Assembly (NCBI GenBank): GCA_029204225.1
Contig: CM055111.1
Span: forward strand, 16,725,019 to 16,789,018
From: Diphasiastrum complanatum
Lineage: Eukaryota > Streptophyta > Lycopodiopsida > Lycopodiales > Lycopodiaceae
Length of the DNA: 64,000 bases
Direction of reading: 5' to 3'
This document shows positions 32,538 through 44,734 of the stretch, in pieces. The translations under genes and the position numbers were made by a program. Within the stretch, counting starts at the first letter, position 1. Each line of letters starts with the position of its first letter. The notes under the pieces are model-generated. The model did not search any database, was not told the DNA's origin, and saw only the letters and a program-made list of their open reading frames with translations.

Positions 32538-33048
32538 AATACACAGTGGGTAATATATACAGAATTCCGAGGCTAGTAAGCAATCAAGACCATATACAGA
32601 ATACATGTCCGCCTGTGCGCAAAGACAATTCTGTCTAGGAGCAAAAGATCCAATTGTCCGCTAGTGAAGCAAGACTATCACTCGTGAGAGAACCGTGTTT
32701 CTCTCATGCAAATGCATTGCGTGGATTCGCATGCAGTACTTGAAGAAATTCAGAAGAGAAATCAATATAGACGATTTTCTTATTGTATCTAATCTTGAAT
32801 GCGAATGCATATGCTGCTTATTTTGTATGTCTGAGTTTTCTTGTCCTTTTGAATTTCGCAATTTGGTTGAAACTAAATCGAATGTTGTATTAATTTTATG
32901 AACGTAGATCAGCAATGATTGACTACACTCTGGAGGATTGTAAGAGCGATTCAGCTGGCAATGTCCAGTGGTCGCATCTAAACTCCATCCGAGCTGAGAG
33001 AGGGAGTCGTGCTGGATTTGCCTTGCGAATCATGACTGATTCTCCTCA
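32538..33048 (+). repeat. 5' LTR of copia element C, left-truncated
   Basis: Homologous from 'acacagtgggtaatatatacag' to the region 35908-36180, with shared 'acatgtccgcctg', 'gacaattctgtctagga' and 'cgcatgcagt.cttgaag'. It ends CTCCTCA one base before a PBS. The left edge is a junction with minus-strand element E, so the start of the LTR is missing. Confidence 0.75.
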
Positions 33049-33049
33049 G

Positions 33050-33061
33050 TGGTATCAGAGC
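33050..33061 (+). promoter_or_regulatory. tRNA-Met primer-binding site of element C
   Basis: TGGTATCAGAGC, one base after the presumed LTR end CTCCTCA. Confidence 0.85.
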
Positions 33062-33163
33062 CCGCCCTGCCAAATTCTGGCATAGCCAAAAGAAGCTATC
33101 AGATCCAGGAGGCCAAGCATTCAGACAATCAACCATCAACAAGGAAACAGACTTCAAGAAACA

Positions 33164-33955
33164 ATGGCTTCAATCAGCAGCATGCAAAGCAAGATATGCA
33201 CTATACTTGATTCTTTAGGATCTAACTTTTTAGTCTAGAAAGTTAAGACATCCTTAATATTTAAGGGCAAAGGACTCTTTTCCTGGGTGGATGGCACAGA
33301 AGAATTGCCAACAACAACAGGCAAGGAGCTACGCGAATGGAGGGAGAAAAACGACAAGGCAGTAACCTTGCTATCATCTTCCATCGCAGATAGTCTTACA
33401 CTTGATCTGGCTACACTCTCCAAATCTAAGGGGATGTGGGATGCACTGCTCACAAGATTTCAGACGAAATAAAAAAGTCAGATCATGATGCTGGAAGATC
33501 AGTTGACAAATCTACAATGGGATGGGAAAGACCTCACCTCCTTCATGAGAAAGATGAAGGATCTGTTTCTATCTCTACACAACTCTGGAACAGATAATGC
33601 AATATCAGGTGAGAAGGACCTCACGTATCTGTTGAGAGCCTTATCCAGATCTTTCCAGACGACACGAACCCTGCTCGCGAAAGATCCCGCCATGAACTTC
33701 AAAAAGGTGATTGTCGAGATTCGAGAGGAAGTTGAGGCCAGAGAACACCTTGATCACAAGGATGGCTCTGACCAGGCCCTCTACGACAACAGAGAAAAAT
33801 CCAAGAAATAATTCAAGCCTAAGAGAGAGTCGAATCAGAGGCAGGATCATGACCAACAAGCAGAGAGGACCAGCAAGAGCAATTGGAAGACCAAACGGAG
33901 GTCGAAACGACAAGATACAGACAAGAAGACCTGCATGAGATGCAGGCACCTACCT
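33164..33955 (+). pseudogene. Element C gag
   Basis: ATG 33164 lies about 100 bp after the PBS. The frame resembles element B gag (KVKTSLIFKGKGLFSWVDGTEE; KELREWREKNDKAVTLL; QLTNLQWDGKDLTSFMRKMKD; EIREEVEAREHLDHKDGSD), so B and C are related lineages. A TAG near 33234 replaces an expected Trp codon; further stops lie at 33470-33472 and 33809-33811. The basic C-terminus follows, with only the first half of a zinc knuckle (CMRC, near 33931) left before the text jumps to the pre-integrase region. The protease is missing entirely. Confidence 0.82.
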
Positions 33956-34330
33956 GAAGATCAGATGCATCAGACCCATGATGACTCGCCAGACACTCTG
34001 TGGCACAAAAGACTCTACCACATGAACTCAATGGCACTTTACCAGGCATGTCATCATGGAGCGATAACAGGAGGTCAGCATCTTGAATGCAACCAGTTTG
34101 ACCACCTGTGATGCATGTTTAAAAGGCAAGATGTCGTGCACTCCATTTGTCAAAGACTCCTACAGAACGACCAAGATTCTGGAGCTAGTGCATTCTGACA
34201 TCTGTGGACCATTCAACGTGATCTCATTAGGAGGTTCAGAATATTATATACCCTTTATTGATGATTATAGCAAGTTTGCCAGAGTGTATTTTATCCTACA
34301 AAGTTCTGGAGAGACAATACTATGACCTGA
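33956..34330 (+). pseudogene. Element C pre-integrase and integrase N-terminal part
   Basis: Pre-integrase TLWHKRLYHMNSMALYQA (about 33999-34052), then after a frame change the zinc-binding CDACLKGKM and the first catalytic Asp in HSDICGPFNV (about 34189-34218), then PFIDDYSKFARVYF. At about 34315 the text leaves integrase and enters an unconnected linker, so the second Asp and the Glu are deleted. Confidence 0.78.
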
Positions 34331-34469
34331 CGCCAGTGACAGAGGGAGTAGCAGACGAACATGAAAACAAAGATTTTTGAGTCGTCTCCCATTCGAATGA
34401 CGAATCTGATGAAGAAAGATTCTAGAGACAACCTACCACCGCAGTTCCTATAGACCAAGATGGTTTCAA

Positions 34470-35548
34470 CGCTATATATGTGGACGACACTTTGATACTT
34501 TGTAGGAGTGAGCAGCTAATTGTTGAGGTGAAGACAAACATCTCAAAACATTTCGAGATAGTGGATATGGGAGAAGCCAGGTGCTACCTAGGCTTACAAA
34601 TCAAAAGGGACTATGAGGGAGGTAAGTTATACCCTCACCGGTCCAGATACACCCAGAAAATCCTAGAGGACATTGGGATGCTAAACTACAAAGGAGCAAA
34701 CACTCCAATGCTCGCAGGGATGGTGCTAACGAATGATGACTGTCCAAGGACCGAGGCAAAGAGAGAACAGATGCAGCTCACACCTTACAGGAAGCTGATA
34801 GGATCACTGATGTACCTTGCAGACAACACACATCCTGATATTGCTTATGCAGTGTTCTGGATGAGCCAATTCTGCACGAATCCAGGCTCGACACATTGGA
34901 AGATTGCAAAACAAATTTTGAAATATCTTCAATTAACGAGGGACTATGGCTTGTGTTATTGTCGTGGTGCAGGTCTCAGGATACTTTCCTACAATGATGC
35001 TAGCTAGGCATTTCTCAAGGACAATTGTAAAACGTCTCATGAGGATGCACCATCACATCAAGAGCAGCAGTTCTTTGGGTTAGCAAGAAGCAGACCATTG
35101 TAGCCCAGTCATCCTGTGAAGTAGAGTACGTAGCAGCAGTGAAGATGGCCAACGGAATAATTTGGCTAAGGCAGTTCCTGGACGAATTAGGAACGAGCCT
35201 CTGGTCTTGCAGATGGACAACACCTCTGCAATATATCTGATGAAAGATCCCATGTTCCATTTCAAAACGAAGCACATTGCCATCAAGTATCACTTGATCA
35301 GGGATCTGATTGAAAAGAAAATGATGCAGACCACCTTCATAGGAATGAAAGACATGGTTGCTGACATCTTCACAGAGGCCCTGGACAAAGGACTCTTTGA
35401 GAGACAAAGGAGCAGTCTCGGGATCGTAAAGCTATTATGCTTTGAGAGGGAGCTGAAGGAACAAAATGTTTCTGATTACAAAGGCTTGCTAGCTTTCAGC
35501 CCTTCGCCTGATGAACATGTTCGCGAAATCGAACATTTGGAGACATGA
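34470..35548 (+). pseudogene. Element C RT palm and RNase H
   Basis: Enters RT at the YVDD box (YVDDTLILCRSEQL from about 34477) and continues LGLQIKRDYEGGKLY, LTPYRKLIGSLMYLADNTHPDIAYAV to a stop near 35005. After a frame change RNase H resumes (SSCEVEYVAAVKMANG, about 35107; LQMDNTSAIYLMKDPMFHFK; KHIAIKYHLIRDLIEKK; VADIFTEALDKGLFERQRSSLG) and stops at 35546-35548. The RT fingers and N-terminal palm are lost. The intact tail shows what element B lacks. Confidence 0.85.
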
Positions 35549-36180
35549 AACACAAAGAGTTTCACGAACGCAAAAGTCAACAGAGACGAAGACGAATGGT
35601 TCGTGAACACAAAAGATCCACGAATAAGATTCCTTCGCGGTCTAGTATGGTTGAAGACAGACGTGGTAAACAAAACCCGTTCAGTGCTCACACCCCAAGG
35701 AGTACCACCAAAGATCATGCAAGTACCCATAAGTACAGTAATCTGATCTGATGGCATGACATCAGCAGATACTCCCTAGGTCGTGGCTAATCTGCCACTC
35801 TTGTAATTCTCTGGTTAGTTGTAGATGCTTAATCACTCTAATCTTAGATTTACACAGAGAGACCATACTTACTGCATTATACTTGACATATAGATAAAAA
35901 ACATGATACACAGTGGGTAATATATACAGAAGTCTGATGCTGGTAAGCAATCAAGACGATATACAGAATACATGTCCGCCTGCGCGCGAAGACAATTCTG
36001 TCTAGGATCAGAATATCCAACTGTCCGCTAGTGAAGCGAGACTATTACTCGTGAGAGAACCACGTTTCTCTCACACCAACGCACTACGTGGATTCGCATG
36101 CAGTGCTTGAAGAAATTTAGAAGAGAAATCAATTTAGACGATTTTCTCATTGTATCTGATCTTGAATGCAGATGCATCTA
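35549..36180 (+). repeat. 3' LTR of copia element C (left edge unresolved, right-truncated)
   Basis: 35908-36180 aligns with the surviving start of the 5' LTR (32538 onward). It ends abruptly at 'gcagatgcatctac', where the 5' copy continues, so about 230 bp of the right end are missing. 35549-35907 should be the U3 part; it has 'ttcacgaacgcaaaag' and 'gttcgtgaacacaaaag' repeats like the U3 of element B. I could not fix the LTR start. Confidence 0.6.
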
Positions 36181-37884
36181 CAGTTGCAGCCTTGGACCCT
36201 TGCAATGTTGAGCTTCGACCACGAACCAGGTTCACGGTTGTCTTCATCTTTACTTTACTTCAGCTCTTTCTTTTGATCCATTACTTTTGGATCTCTTTGG
36301 ACTTCATAGAAGAGGATTCAACTATCATTGCTTCGGAGAGTTTCTTTTGATCAAGGTTGATCTGATTCATCTGTTGCTTAAGTTTTTGTCCTTTCCTCCT
36401 CAGGTTCTTTGCTTTATTTCTTATGTCTTCCAGTTGCTTTGTCATCTGCTTCTTAGATCTTTGTTTGGCTGATCATCCATTGTAGGTGGCAGTTAGTCTC
36501 CGCAAGACACTTGCAATGATCTATCAGCTGCTTCGGTAAGACTATAAAAAATTGGGGATTTCTTAGAAGAATAGTAAACTGATGACAAACAAACATATAG
36601 AAGGAAGAGTGGAGGTCGTGACATCGGTAGATGGTGTGGATGATAGGCATGAGAATGGGTGCAGAAGTATGGCAGAAAATTGGTTGAAGGAGATTGATTT
36701 TCCAATGCTTGTGTTTCACTTTTCTGAAGGATTTTCATTGTGACTGGAATACTTATTCTGATTGAGTCTCTTCAGATTACCCATTTGTCGTCTTTAAACT
36801 TGTCTTTTTATATTTGACTTGTGACCTTGGCTGTCGATCTTGTTGGCAGCGTAACTGCTCAAGTGGATCCAAGCATATCCACTCTCTCCCCCCCCAAGAA
36901 AATTTGTTGGTGGGAATGTTGTTGTTTGTAACTGTTCATGTTAGGATTGGATCGGCGTGTGGAACACGTAGTTGAAAACATGTTGAACATGTGATTGGAG
37001 TAAAGATTGAATAGATTTTAACTATATTTGTTTCAATCTTGTTGTAGTTGACTCAAAGATGAATATGACGATGAGATTCAGGAATCAACTCTAAGTGAGA
37101 AAGATTTCTCAAAGTTTTAGTATGCACAAACATTGTAAACTCTGTGCAAGGTGATCTGAAGGTGGATATATGAATGAAAATGTATGATTGAGATGCTCTA
37201 CAGAAGACTCTCGTGCAATAGGTATTTCTCATGCAAGAATCAATCACACACTAGGAATGAAGCGCAACAAGAAAATAAACAAACTGTACAGAGAGTGAGA
37301 ATTGTTGTGCACTTGTCAAACAAAACTTGCATTCATCGACATTGATAATTTTCGTTGACAGTTGCAATATTATATTTTTTTGTAGAGTAATGTGACTTAC
37401 TCTGACACGCCCTTGTCAAAACAAGGCAGGGTTGGTTACACTAAAATCTATCATCATTGATAGTAGATGTTGTAAGATATAGTTTGAGATGCAGATATGG
37501 TTGAGGTACTATGTCCTAAGAACCTTTCTGAGCAAGAGATTCAGAATCGAATCTCTATCTGGATTTCCAAATCATGAATTTATTGTGTATTGGCACATTG
37601 GAGATCTTATCAGCACGTGGAAAGACAAATAGATTTGAGGTTGTAGAAGGGGAGAAAAACTATGAATTTCCTGTGGAGGTTGCTCTTGGTTGGACATTGT
37701 AGTAGATGACGGAATATCGGTTTCACTTTCTTTCGACAATGACTCATTTCATATTAGTGTCCTTTTGCATTATGGAGCTGGTGTATTGTGCGGTAATGTA
37801 GAAGTTTGCAAGAAACTTCTCAATTGAGCAACAAGTTTAATTGTTGGTTGCCATGGTGCTCATGTTGTTTTCATGAGGATCCTA
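36181..37884. other. Unassigned, with a possible minus-strand polypurine tract
   Basis: No convincing gene. On the minus strand a run GGGGGGGGAGAGAG (plus 36882-36895) is followed by TGGATATGC; this could be the PPT and LTR start of the minus-strand Ty3-type element whose gag lies at 37885-39235, but no paired LTR was found. 36181-36880 and 36896-37884 otherwise show only chance ORFs. Confidence 0.35.
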
Positions 37885-39235
37885 TCATGATTCATAACTA
37901 ACGTGACGAGCAGGTAGGATCTTAGTTGGTTGTTTTGGACAGTCCTTGAAATTGTGTTTTTTGATACAGTCAGGACACTCAGCCTGATACTTGGTCTTGA
38001 CTGGACAATCAGCCCTGAAGTGGCTAGCTTCACCACAGATGAAACATCTGGTGTGCAATGGCCCTTGTATAACAGCATAGCCATCTTGTATGGCTAATTG
38101 TTCTAGACTTTGTGGTGGGTATTCATGATAAGTCAGGAAATGTCCAGACTGTGATGGGTGTTCTTCATATGGTTGGATTGTATGTGCTTGGATAGGCCGG
38201 TATGATGGACAAGCATCAGCAAGATGTGTAGCCCGACAGTGTGGGCACCATATTAGGTTTCGTCTATAAGGTGCTTGTGCAGAGTTTGGCTGACTAGGCA
38301 TACTGCTTTGGATAGACTTCAAGGTAGTTTGAAACTCATTGGTGAGTTTCTCCCTCTGTAGTTGATGTTGCTTATGAAGCAACTCCAACTGGAATTTCCA
38401 AAGCTGATCTCAGGTGTCCTCGATCGACTTTGACTCATGGATAGGAGCATGTGGTGCTCACCTTTCCCTGGATTCGTCAACATCTGATCCTTCATCTTAT
38501 TCCTTGATGGCATCAGACACAGCTAATTTGAGGCTCATATATTCGTGATCTGATTTAAGCTCGTGTCTAATCCATTGTGGAAGTCCGACTAGGAACCAAA
38601 TGATGAGCATCTGTTCGGAGGGCTGTTCTTGTACTTGACTTTTGAGGCATTTGAAACACTCGATATAGTCTCGTATGCATTTGTCTTTTGTCATTTTGAT
38701 GTTACTCAATTTGACAAAAGGGCTCTCGATCAAGTGAAAGGGCTTAAAACGCTTGACAAAGGACTCTTTTAAAATTGACCAGTCTATCTTTTCTTCACGA
38801 TCAAGGTTGAAAAACCAATCACGTACTTTAGCGATCATACTCATTGAAAACAATTGGACCATAACAGTGGGTGATGTTTCGCCATACACATCACATGCAT
38901 TCTCAAAGATTTGCAAAAATCTTTGAGGGTCCGAACTACCGTTAAACTTTGGTAGATCTAACTTGGGTGTACATCTTTCAAGATGAGCACCATGGGTAGC
39001 AGAAGCACCATTAAGGTGGATTCTGGCCTGCGAGGGGTCAGCACCATAAGAATGGGCTCATGCTCGTGAAGACTCAGCTATATCAGGTTCTTGTACCTCG
39101 AATGGGTTTGTGGATGGCTCGTGTATTTGGGCCCGCATTCGGTAGAACCTATGACGTCTGATTTGTTTAGCTACAGGGGACCTGATCTCGTATCTGTATT
39201 GTTGGCCATTGGAAACTGTTGTGTAGTTTTTGTAT
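37885..39235 (-). pseudogene. Ty3/gypsy-type gag, minus strand
   Basis: Read from about 39235 down. An N-terminal hydrophilic part (IRRHRFYRMRAQIHEPS; a TGA at about 39059) leads into a retrotransposon gag core (LPKFNGSSDPQRFLQIFENA; VQLFSMSMIAKVRDWFFNL; DWSILKESFVKRF; TKDKCIRDYIECFKCLKSQ; LVGLPQWIRHEL), ending in a stop at 38497. The frame then changes and 38388-37885 carries three Cys-His knuckles: CPHCRATHLADAC, CFICGEASHFRADC (canonical CX2CX4HX4C) and CPDCIKKHNFKDC. Three knuckles and the gag core are typical of one group of plant Ty3 elements. No protease or pol follows at lower coordinates, so this is a gag-only remnant. Confidence 0.8.
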
Positions 39236-39682
39236 TGGGTATGTGTTTGTGGTGTTTTTGGATTTTTTAGGGTTTTTGGTTTTTTTTTTTAGGGTATTGA
39301 AGGAATTGAAGGTGGAGACTCAGTATGAAAAGGGCTTTCTATTGGTATGAGTTTATTTTTTGAAATTTTTTTTGGTGCTCATGTCTCTTTTTTTTTTTTT
39401 TCCAGTCTCTAAGGCTTTTGATGGTGGTTCAGTCGAAATGCCAATCAGAGATGTCGTTTGAAAGTTCTTTGGTCTGGCATGGAGTTGGTCGGTTGAGATG
39501 GTGAGGAACCCGTTGGTCGAGATTGGACCTAGAACCGTTAGTCGAGATTTGATCGCTTCCGTCGGTCAAGATCTAATCGAAAACTCGTTGGTCGAGATCT
39601 GACGCGAACCCGTCAGTCGAGATCTGACGTGAACCTGTCGGTCGAGATTTGAGGCGAAAGCGTCGATTGACGCTTTCGCCTC
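39236..39682. repeat. GTCGAGAT array ending in a perfect hairpin
   Basis: From about 39428 to 39655 a unit of about 30 bp built on 'cgttggtcgagatctgacg' plus 'gaac' repeats six to seven times with changes. It ends in an inverted repeat: GAGGCGAAAGCGTC (39651-39664), loop GATT, GACGCTTTCGCCTC (39669-39682), 14 of 14 paired. Pairing extends further left and right with mismatches. T-rich spacer fills 39236-39427. Confidence 0.7.
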
Positions 39683-39835
39683 AGATCTGGACCATGTGGT
39701 TACCATTTTCTCTCATTAATATTGATCCATATTATCAATACAAGCATTGTCCATAGTCGTTGCATGCATTTCTTGGAACGATTCATGAAAACATTGAAAG
39801 GCTTCGTAAGACAATGAGCAAGGCCTGAGGGTAGC

Positions 39836-40224
39836 ATGGCGGAAGAATGGCTAGTGCAAGAGTCCATGGCTTATATCATGAAGTTCCTTGCTCATAGAGA
39901 TCCTTCTATTCTTCCTTTTTGGGATAATCAGGATGATGAGGTGTTGTTAGGGAGGTTCCTCAGGGAAAAGGACCGATCAAGAGAATGAGTGAGTCCTTCA
40001 TAGAGAAGGTGAATAAGTTTTGCATTCTTAATAGTGAAGAAATGCAAAAGTGGATTTTGAGATACGAAGAGTCCAAAGCTCGTACACAAACTGCTTGAGC
40101 CACTTTCAGGAGAGGGCATAGAAGACAACCATACCGACCTGACTTCGCCCTTCTACCCAAGGAGATGATGCTTGATTGGCTATGTGATGCCCTTAGAGAA
40201 GGCTCGACAAAAACGAGGAAGTAA
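39836..40224 (+). pseudogene. Unidentified small gene with frameshift
   Basis: ATG 39836 gives 50 codons (AEEWLVQESMAYIMKFLAHR; PSILPFWDNQDDEVLLGRFL), ending at TGA 39986-39988. A frame overlapping by four bases starts at ATG 39985 (SESFIEKVNKFCILNSEEMQ; KWILRYEESKAR), has one internal TGA, and ends at 40222-40224 (LPKEMMLDWLCDALREGS). Composition is protein-like: charged and aromatic, evenly mixed. It could be one roughly 128-residue protein broken by a single-base shift. I recognise no family. Confidence 0.35.
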
Positions 40225-42447
40225 CAAAGAGAGAATGAGAATTTGCAAGAGGGTGCGATTTTGATATAAGCTATGTACATCATTCACATGTTAAGCTATT
40301 TGTACATGTAATTTTCTACTATTTGTTATATCCCTAACACATTCTATTCTTTCTCGATCAGTACAAAAAATACAATTCATTGTGAACGCATTGATGACAC
40401 TTTTGTATAGAGCGGATTGTCAAAAATAGAAACACCTATGATTGTTGAGTCTGTGAATAATTTCAGATTATTAAGATCCAAAATGTTCCCTTTGATCTTT
40501 GGTTAGATAGACAAGCAACTCACCAATTTTGCCAATGTAGAAAAACCAACATCTACACTATGAATGAGATGCAAACTCTAATAGAGCAGACTGGGACTCC
40601 TAACTATTGGCTATTTTCAGTCATTTTATATTGAAATCTTGCAGCTTTTACATGTCGATTCCTATATAGTGTCAAAATTGGCTAAAAAATTAGCCTGATT
40701 TTTTATGCCAAAAATTCGGCTAACAAGTCGATACATCTGAAGTCTTGTAGATACTTGTTAAGATATTTCATGCTTCTTTGGAAGTGGTACTATTTGAGAC
40801 ATGAGCAATCTAAATGTCCTTCAGAGTCAAGGATACAATGGCAAGTGCATTGCCATCCTTTGCTTCCCATGTTGGGAGCAATTCTGATTCCTTCGGTCTA
40901 CGTACTGAACCGTTTACATATCCCCATAGCTCCTTCTCGATCAAGATCATCCTCATTTTGAATTTTCAAATATGGAAATCAATTCCGTTGAACTTGCTAA
41001 TCAAGCGGATCTCAGAGGTTGAACCTTTCATTATGATTGATGAACAGAGATTGAACACAAACAAAATATAAACTAGCTTTGAAAACAAGAACATATTAGG
41101 TTCCTTTTATATCCTAGAACACAATGACCAAAAAAACTAGAAATGACCTAGAGACTCATTTTTTCAAAAGGTTGAAAATTGTTTGTCAAATATGTAAAAA
41201 TTAATAAAAAATTAAAAAAGTTTCATTTTGTTATAGTTTACAAATATGAAAAAACATAATTTATTATTAATTCTTTCAATTCCAAATTTGGCTCTATTGT
41301 AAACTTTCAAATGTGATGAAATTATTGATTTTTTTTTGGAATAATTTCAGATTTTCAAACTTTGGAAGTTTAACTTTTGTGAAAACAATTGAAACTTGAA
41401 CTGATTTGAACAGTTTAAAAATTCTTTTAAAAAAAAAAACATTTGTTGAATTATTTCTAAAATACACATATTAAACTTATTTATGACAAATTATGATGAC
41501 TAAAATATTAATGCCTACAATTGATTGAATTGAAAAATGTGTGCAAAATACAACTAAAAAATTTGTGATAAAATATGCCACTTAAGATTGTCACTCTTGC
41601 TCCTCGTATTAGTACCACCAATTTTTTTCTTAATAAGGGCTTTTACAAATTGAGACTCTCTTAAAATAAAAGGTTGGAACCACATTTAGATCAACTGAAT
41701 ACAAAGGATAATTTATAATGAGATTTTTGTGAGAAACACAAAATCCAAGAGCAAACCTAAAGAAGAGTTTATTGTCAAATTGAGTTTGACAAGGGTCTAT
41801 TTCCACACCATTGACTTCAAATTCGGATTGAGAAAATTTGTGAGAATGTCTTGAGTGATTAGCTTTGGTTTATTCAAGTTCAGTATCCAATAATTTTATC
41901 TCTTTGTTTGGAATGTATGTTAAAAATTTGGCATGTTCTGTAGATGCAACGTAACATCATTTACTTGAATACAAAGGATCAAACAACATTTACCTAAAAA
42001 TAAAGCTCAGTAGCATTTACTTGAACACAAACCCAGCTGAATGCTATATGAGAGAAGCAAAACAGCCCATTAATCAACTCATTCTGACGTGGATATGATG
42101 TGGCATATATATATATTTTTAAAATTACGTGTTATCGGATGTGAACGTCGGAATGCGACAGATGTTGGATTCCAACGTCTACGTCAACAATCCAAAAAGT
42201 TGTCCACAACATCTGGCAACTGTCGTCCAGGTTTGAATGGGCATAAACATCGGAATCTGACGTCTGTTTCAATTCTTGAATTCCCGCGATCCAGCACCTT
42301 CTCTCTCAATCTGTTTTCTGTAAGTTGGAGTGTCTTTGGAGTGATTGAGGGCGATCACTGCTTGAAGATCAGTGCTTGGAGATCAGTGCTTGAGGTTGGT
42401 GATTGAAGACCAATGCTTGAGTTTGGTGCTTGATTTTTGCTTGTTTG

Positions 42448-42450
<3 letters not shown>
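40225..42450. other. AT-rich region, nothing recognised
   Basis: Very AT-rich between about 41080 and 41700 with T- and A-runs. I see no LTR pair, PBS or conserved motif. The short frames present look random. Confidence 0.4.
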
Positions 42451-42481
<31 letters not shown>

Positions 42482-42507
42482 TGTGTGTGTGTGTGTATGT
42501 GTATGTG
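42451..42507 (+). repeat. (GA)n-(GT)n compound microsatellite
   Basis: An uninterrupted GA run (42451-42478) turns directly into a GT run with two TATGT interruptions. Confidence 0.95.
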
Positions 42508-42619
42508 TTTTTGAATTTTGCATTGATTTAGAATGGTTTTGAATATTGTTTTCCTGTAATACATTGTTAGTATTATTTAGGATAGTGTTTGGTGATAATA
42601 TAGTATTAGATTTGGAATT

Positions 42620-42621
<2 letters not shown>

Positions 42622-42699
<78 letters not shown>
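42622..42699 (+). repeat. (GA)n microsatellite, about 39 units
   Basis: Perfect GA repeat of nearly 78 bp. A further short (GA)n lies at 42784-42799. Confidence 0.95.
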
Positions 42700-42702
<3 letters not shown>

Positions 42703-43045
42703 GTGGAGTGTAGATGTATGCTTGAAGATATTGAAAGCTTTTGGAGTTTATGTTTTGTTCTTTTTTTGAAAAATAAAGTTTTAAGAGAGAGAGAGAGAGT
42801 TTATTGTATGGTTGTCTCTAACGCCTGAATTAATTTTACATTCTCTTCATATCAGGTTATCAGTATTAGAGGATTGCATGGTTGTCTCAGACGCCAAATC
42901 CCTTTTGCAATCTCCCTTTCACGGCAGTCTATGACTCCTACATTGATAATCTAATTCCACACACAAAGAACCGCTCGTAACTCCATTCTCTAAGTAATCC
43001 ACGGTCTTGGTTATAACAATTTTCTTATTTTTCTTTCAATAGAAG

Positions 43046-43057
43046 TGGTATCAGAGC
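43046..43057 (+). promoter_or_regulatory. Orphan copia-type primer-binding site
   Basis: TGGTATCAGAGC preceded by a plausible LTR end (GGTTATAACA, 43010-43019, or TTTCA, 43035-43039). If real, the LTR covers the GA/GT microsatellite region to the left (a TGTTGG start lies near 42161). No second LTR and no gag follow, so it marks a decapitated element. Confidence 0.5.
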
Positions 43058-44599
43058 TGATATCTAATTCCGCCCATAGAGTGATATCAGTGCTTGATCC
43101 CACATGCCCCATATAGCCCATTTTGTAAGAGACACCCACTCCCACTATAAATAAGAGTGAGAATGGCTCATTTTGGAGAGAGTTCGTTTGTGTGCAATCT
43201 TGTTCCTAAAAGTTGGATCTTCTTATTTTGTCTCTTTGTTCTCCCTTTGTGAGTTTGCTTTCTTCCTTGCATCGTATGTATCATATGAATGGATCACTGC
43301 CAAGTTAACTAGATTGAGGGTAAATTGGTGTCAGAATCTGACATTGCAAAAAGAATTAAAAAAAAAATTGATTGTATTTGGCGCACAATTTACGCGTCAT
43401 TTTTTTGAGAATAGGATCGTAGCTGGTGAGATGCTGCATTAAGATCAACTATCGATTCCTTGATAAAATTGGTGTTTTAAAATGAGGTTATTGATAATGA
43501 GTCATGTTTTTATGAATCCTATTCTTTCATCCAGCATATCTCCTTTCTTCTCTCTCTCTCATTCTTTCCAAGCATGCATGTGATAGCTGTTTATAATGCA
43601 CTGTGATCGGTCATAAGATCTAGCTTGTCTTTAATTAAATTAAGCATTCTCATTACGCGTACCATGGATAAGGATTTCATTATTAAAAGAAGTCTTAACA
43701 AGTCCAGCAACTTTGAAATGATTTCTTTGAACAAGTTTTACACATTTTTTTGCATTTTAGGGTTTATTGACAACTTCACTTGCAAATTAACTAAGTGAAT
43801 AGCAAATAGATATAATCTAGGGCATGTAATGAAAATAATTAAAGAGCATGTAATGAATCTAAGCTATGTTTCAAACATATGAAAATTACAATCCATTCAA
43901 TCACAAATCAAAATCATTGAAATTCAAACGTTATATTACATAATTTTGTGAGACTTTCTATCTCATGTACATCAAGATGATATACATATATCCGAAAACC
44001 AAAAAAATAAAAAATACACTTTATTACACTACTACTACTCGTTAGAGGCACTGTCGTCATCACCATGACCCATACATGCCATATGCTATGCATCTAGAGC
44101 TGGTGCTGGACGTGCCTGCATCAACACAAGCAACAAATATGACAATGGTAAGCTTTTGACTGAAGATCAATCTACTGATGATATCTATATATACTAAAAC
44201 TATTTGGGTTTCCGGATAGCTCACACTGGCCGGTCGCGCTCCGGTAGAAGCCAATCAGTCTAACCATCCATGCTCCAGCCTCATCGATGCGTATAAGAAG
44301 GCAGCCACAATTTGCGAGCATAGATTTTCTGCTTCTGATCGAATATGGGCACTCATGTCTTCTCTGCCCAATTGTGTGGATGTGCGTCTTTGAATGTGCA
44401 ACAGAAGCGTTTCAATCTCGGATTGTGTGTGTGATCGCTCACGGTTGAGCAAGAAAGCGGAATTTGCCAATGGTCATAATATTTATTGATGGCATTGGTA
44501 TTGTTTTTACAATACACTAATTAGCTTTCGGTTTCTTGCAATAGTCAATTCTTTTTGGCAAAGAGAGCAGAGAACTAGGGGCAGTGCCGCAAAATTCAA
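43058..44599. other. Unassigned; second promoter-like box
   Basis: A TATA-like CACTATAAATAAGAG lies near 43142, about 190 bp before a 'TTGGTGTCAGAATC' (43327) that might be a diverged PBS. These could belong to another LTR. Minus-strand frames at 44060-44254 and 44255-44470 (the latter with an HTQSEIETLLLHIQRRTS segment) have no recognisable domain. Confidence 0.3.
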
Positions 44600-44734
44600 C
44601 CCTTATAAAAAGTCGACAGATTCTCTATGATAGATTTTTCGACATGGTTTTCGACAGATTCTCCAACATCCCAAAATTTGACGAAATTATTTTTCGCAAT
44701 TTTATGTTGAAAACGATTGATTTTTGTTGTTGTG
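44600..44734 (+). mobile_element. Putative CACTA-like DNA transposon terminus, second copy
   Basis: Ends ...TTTTTGTTGTTGTG at 44734. On the minus strand this is CACAACAACAAAAA, as at 5543, with the subterminal 'cgacagattctc', 'ttttcgacatgg' and 'ttcgacagattctcc' series. Orientation is the same as the copy at 5395-5543. No opposite end is visible. Confidence 0.45.

Noticed and set aside
36882..36895. C-run as proof of a minus-strand Ty3 LTR
   Set aside because: Kept only as a possibility: without a matching second LTR the tract alone is not enough.
42622..42699. GA run as a polypurine tract of an element
   Set aside because: It is a perfect dinucleotide microsatellite with no adjoining LTR start.
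43173..43442. 89-codon frame with a hydrophobic stretch
   Set aside because: Begins without ATG, lies just after a TATA-like box in probable LTR/leader sequence, and has no recognisable domain.
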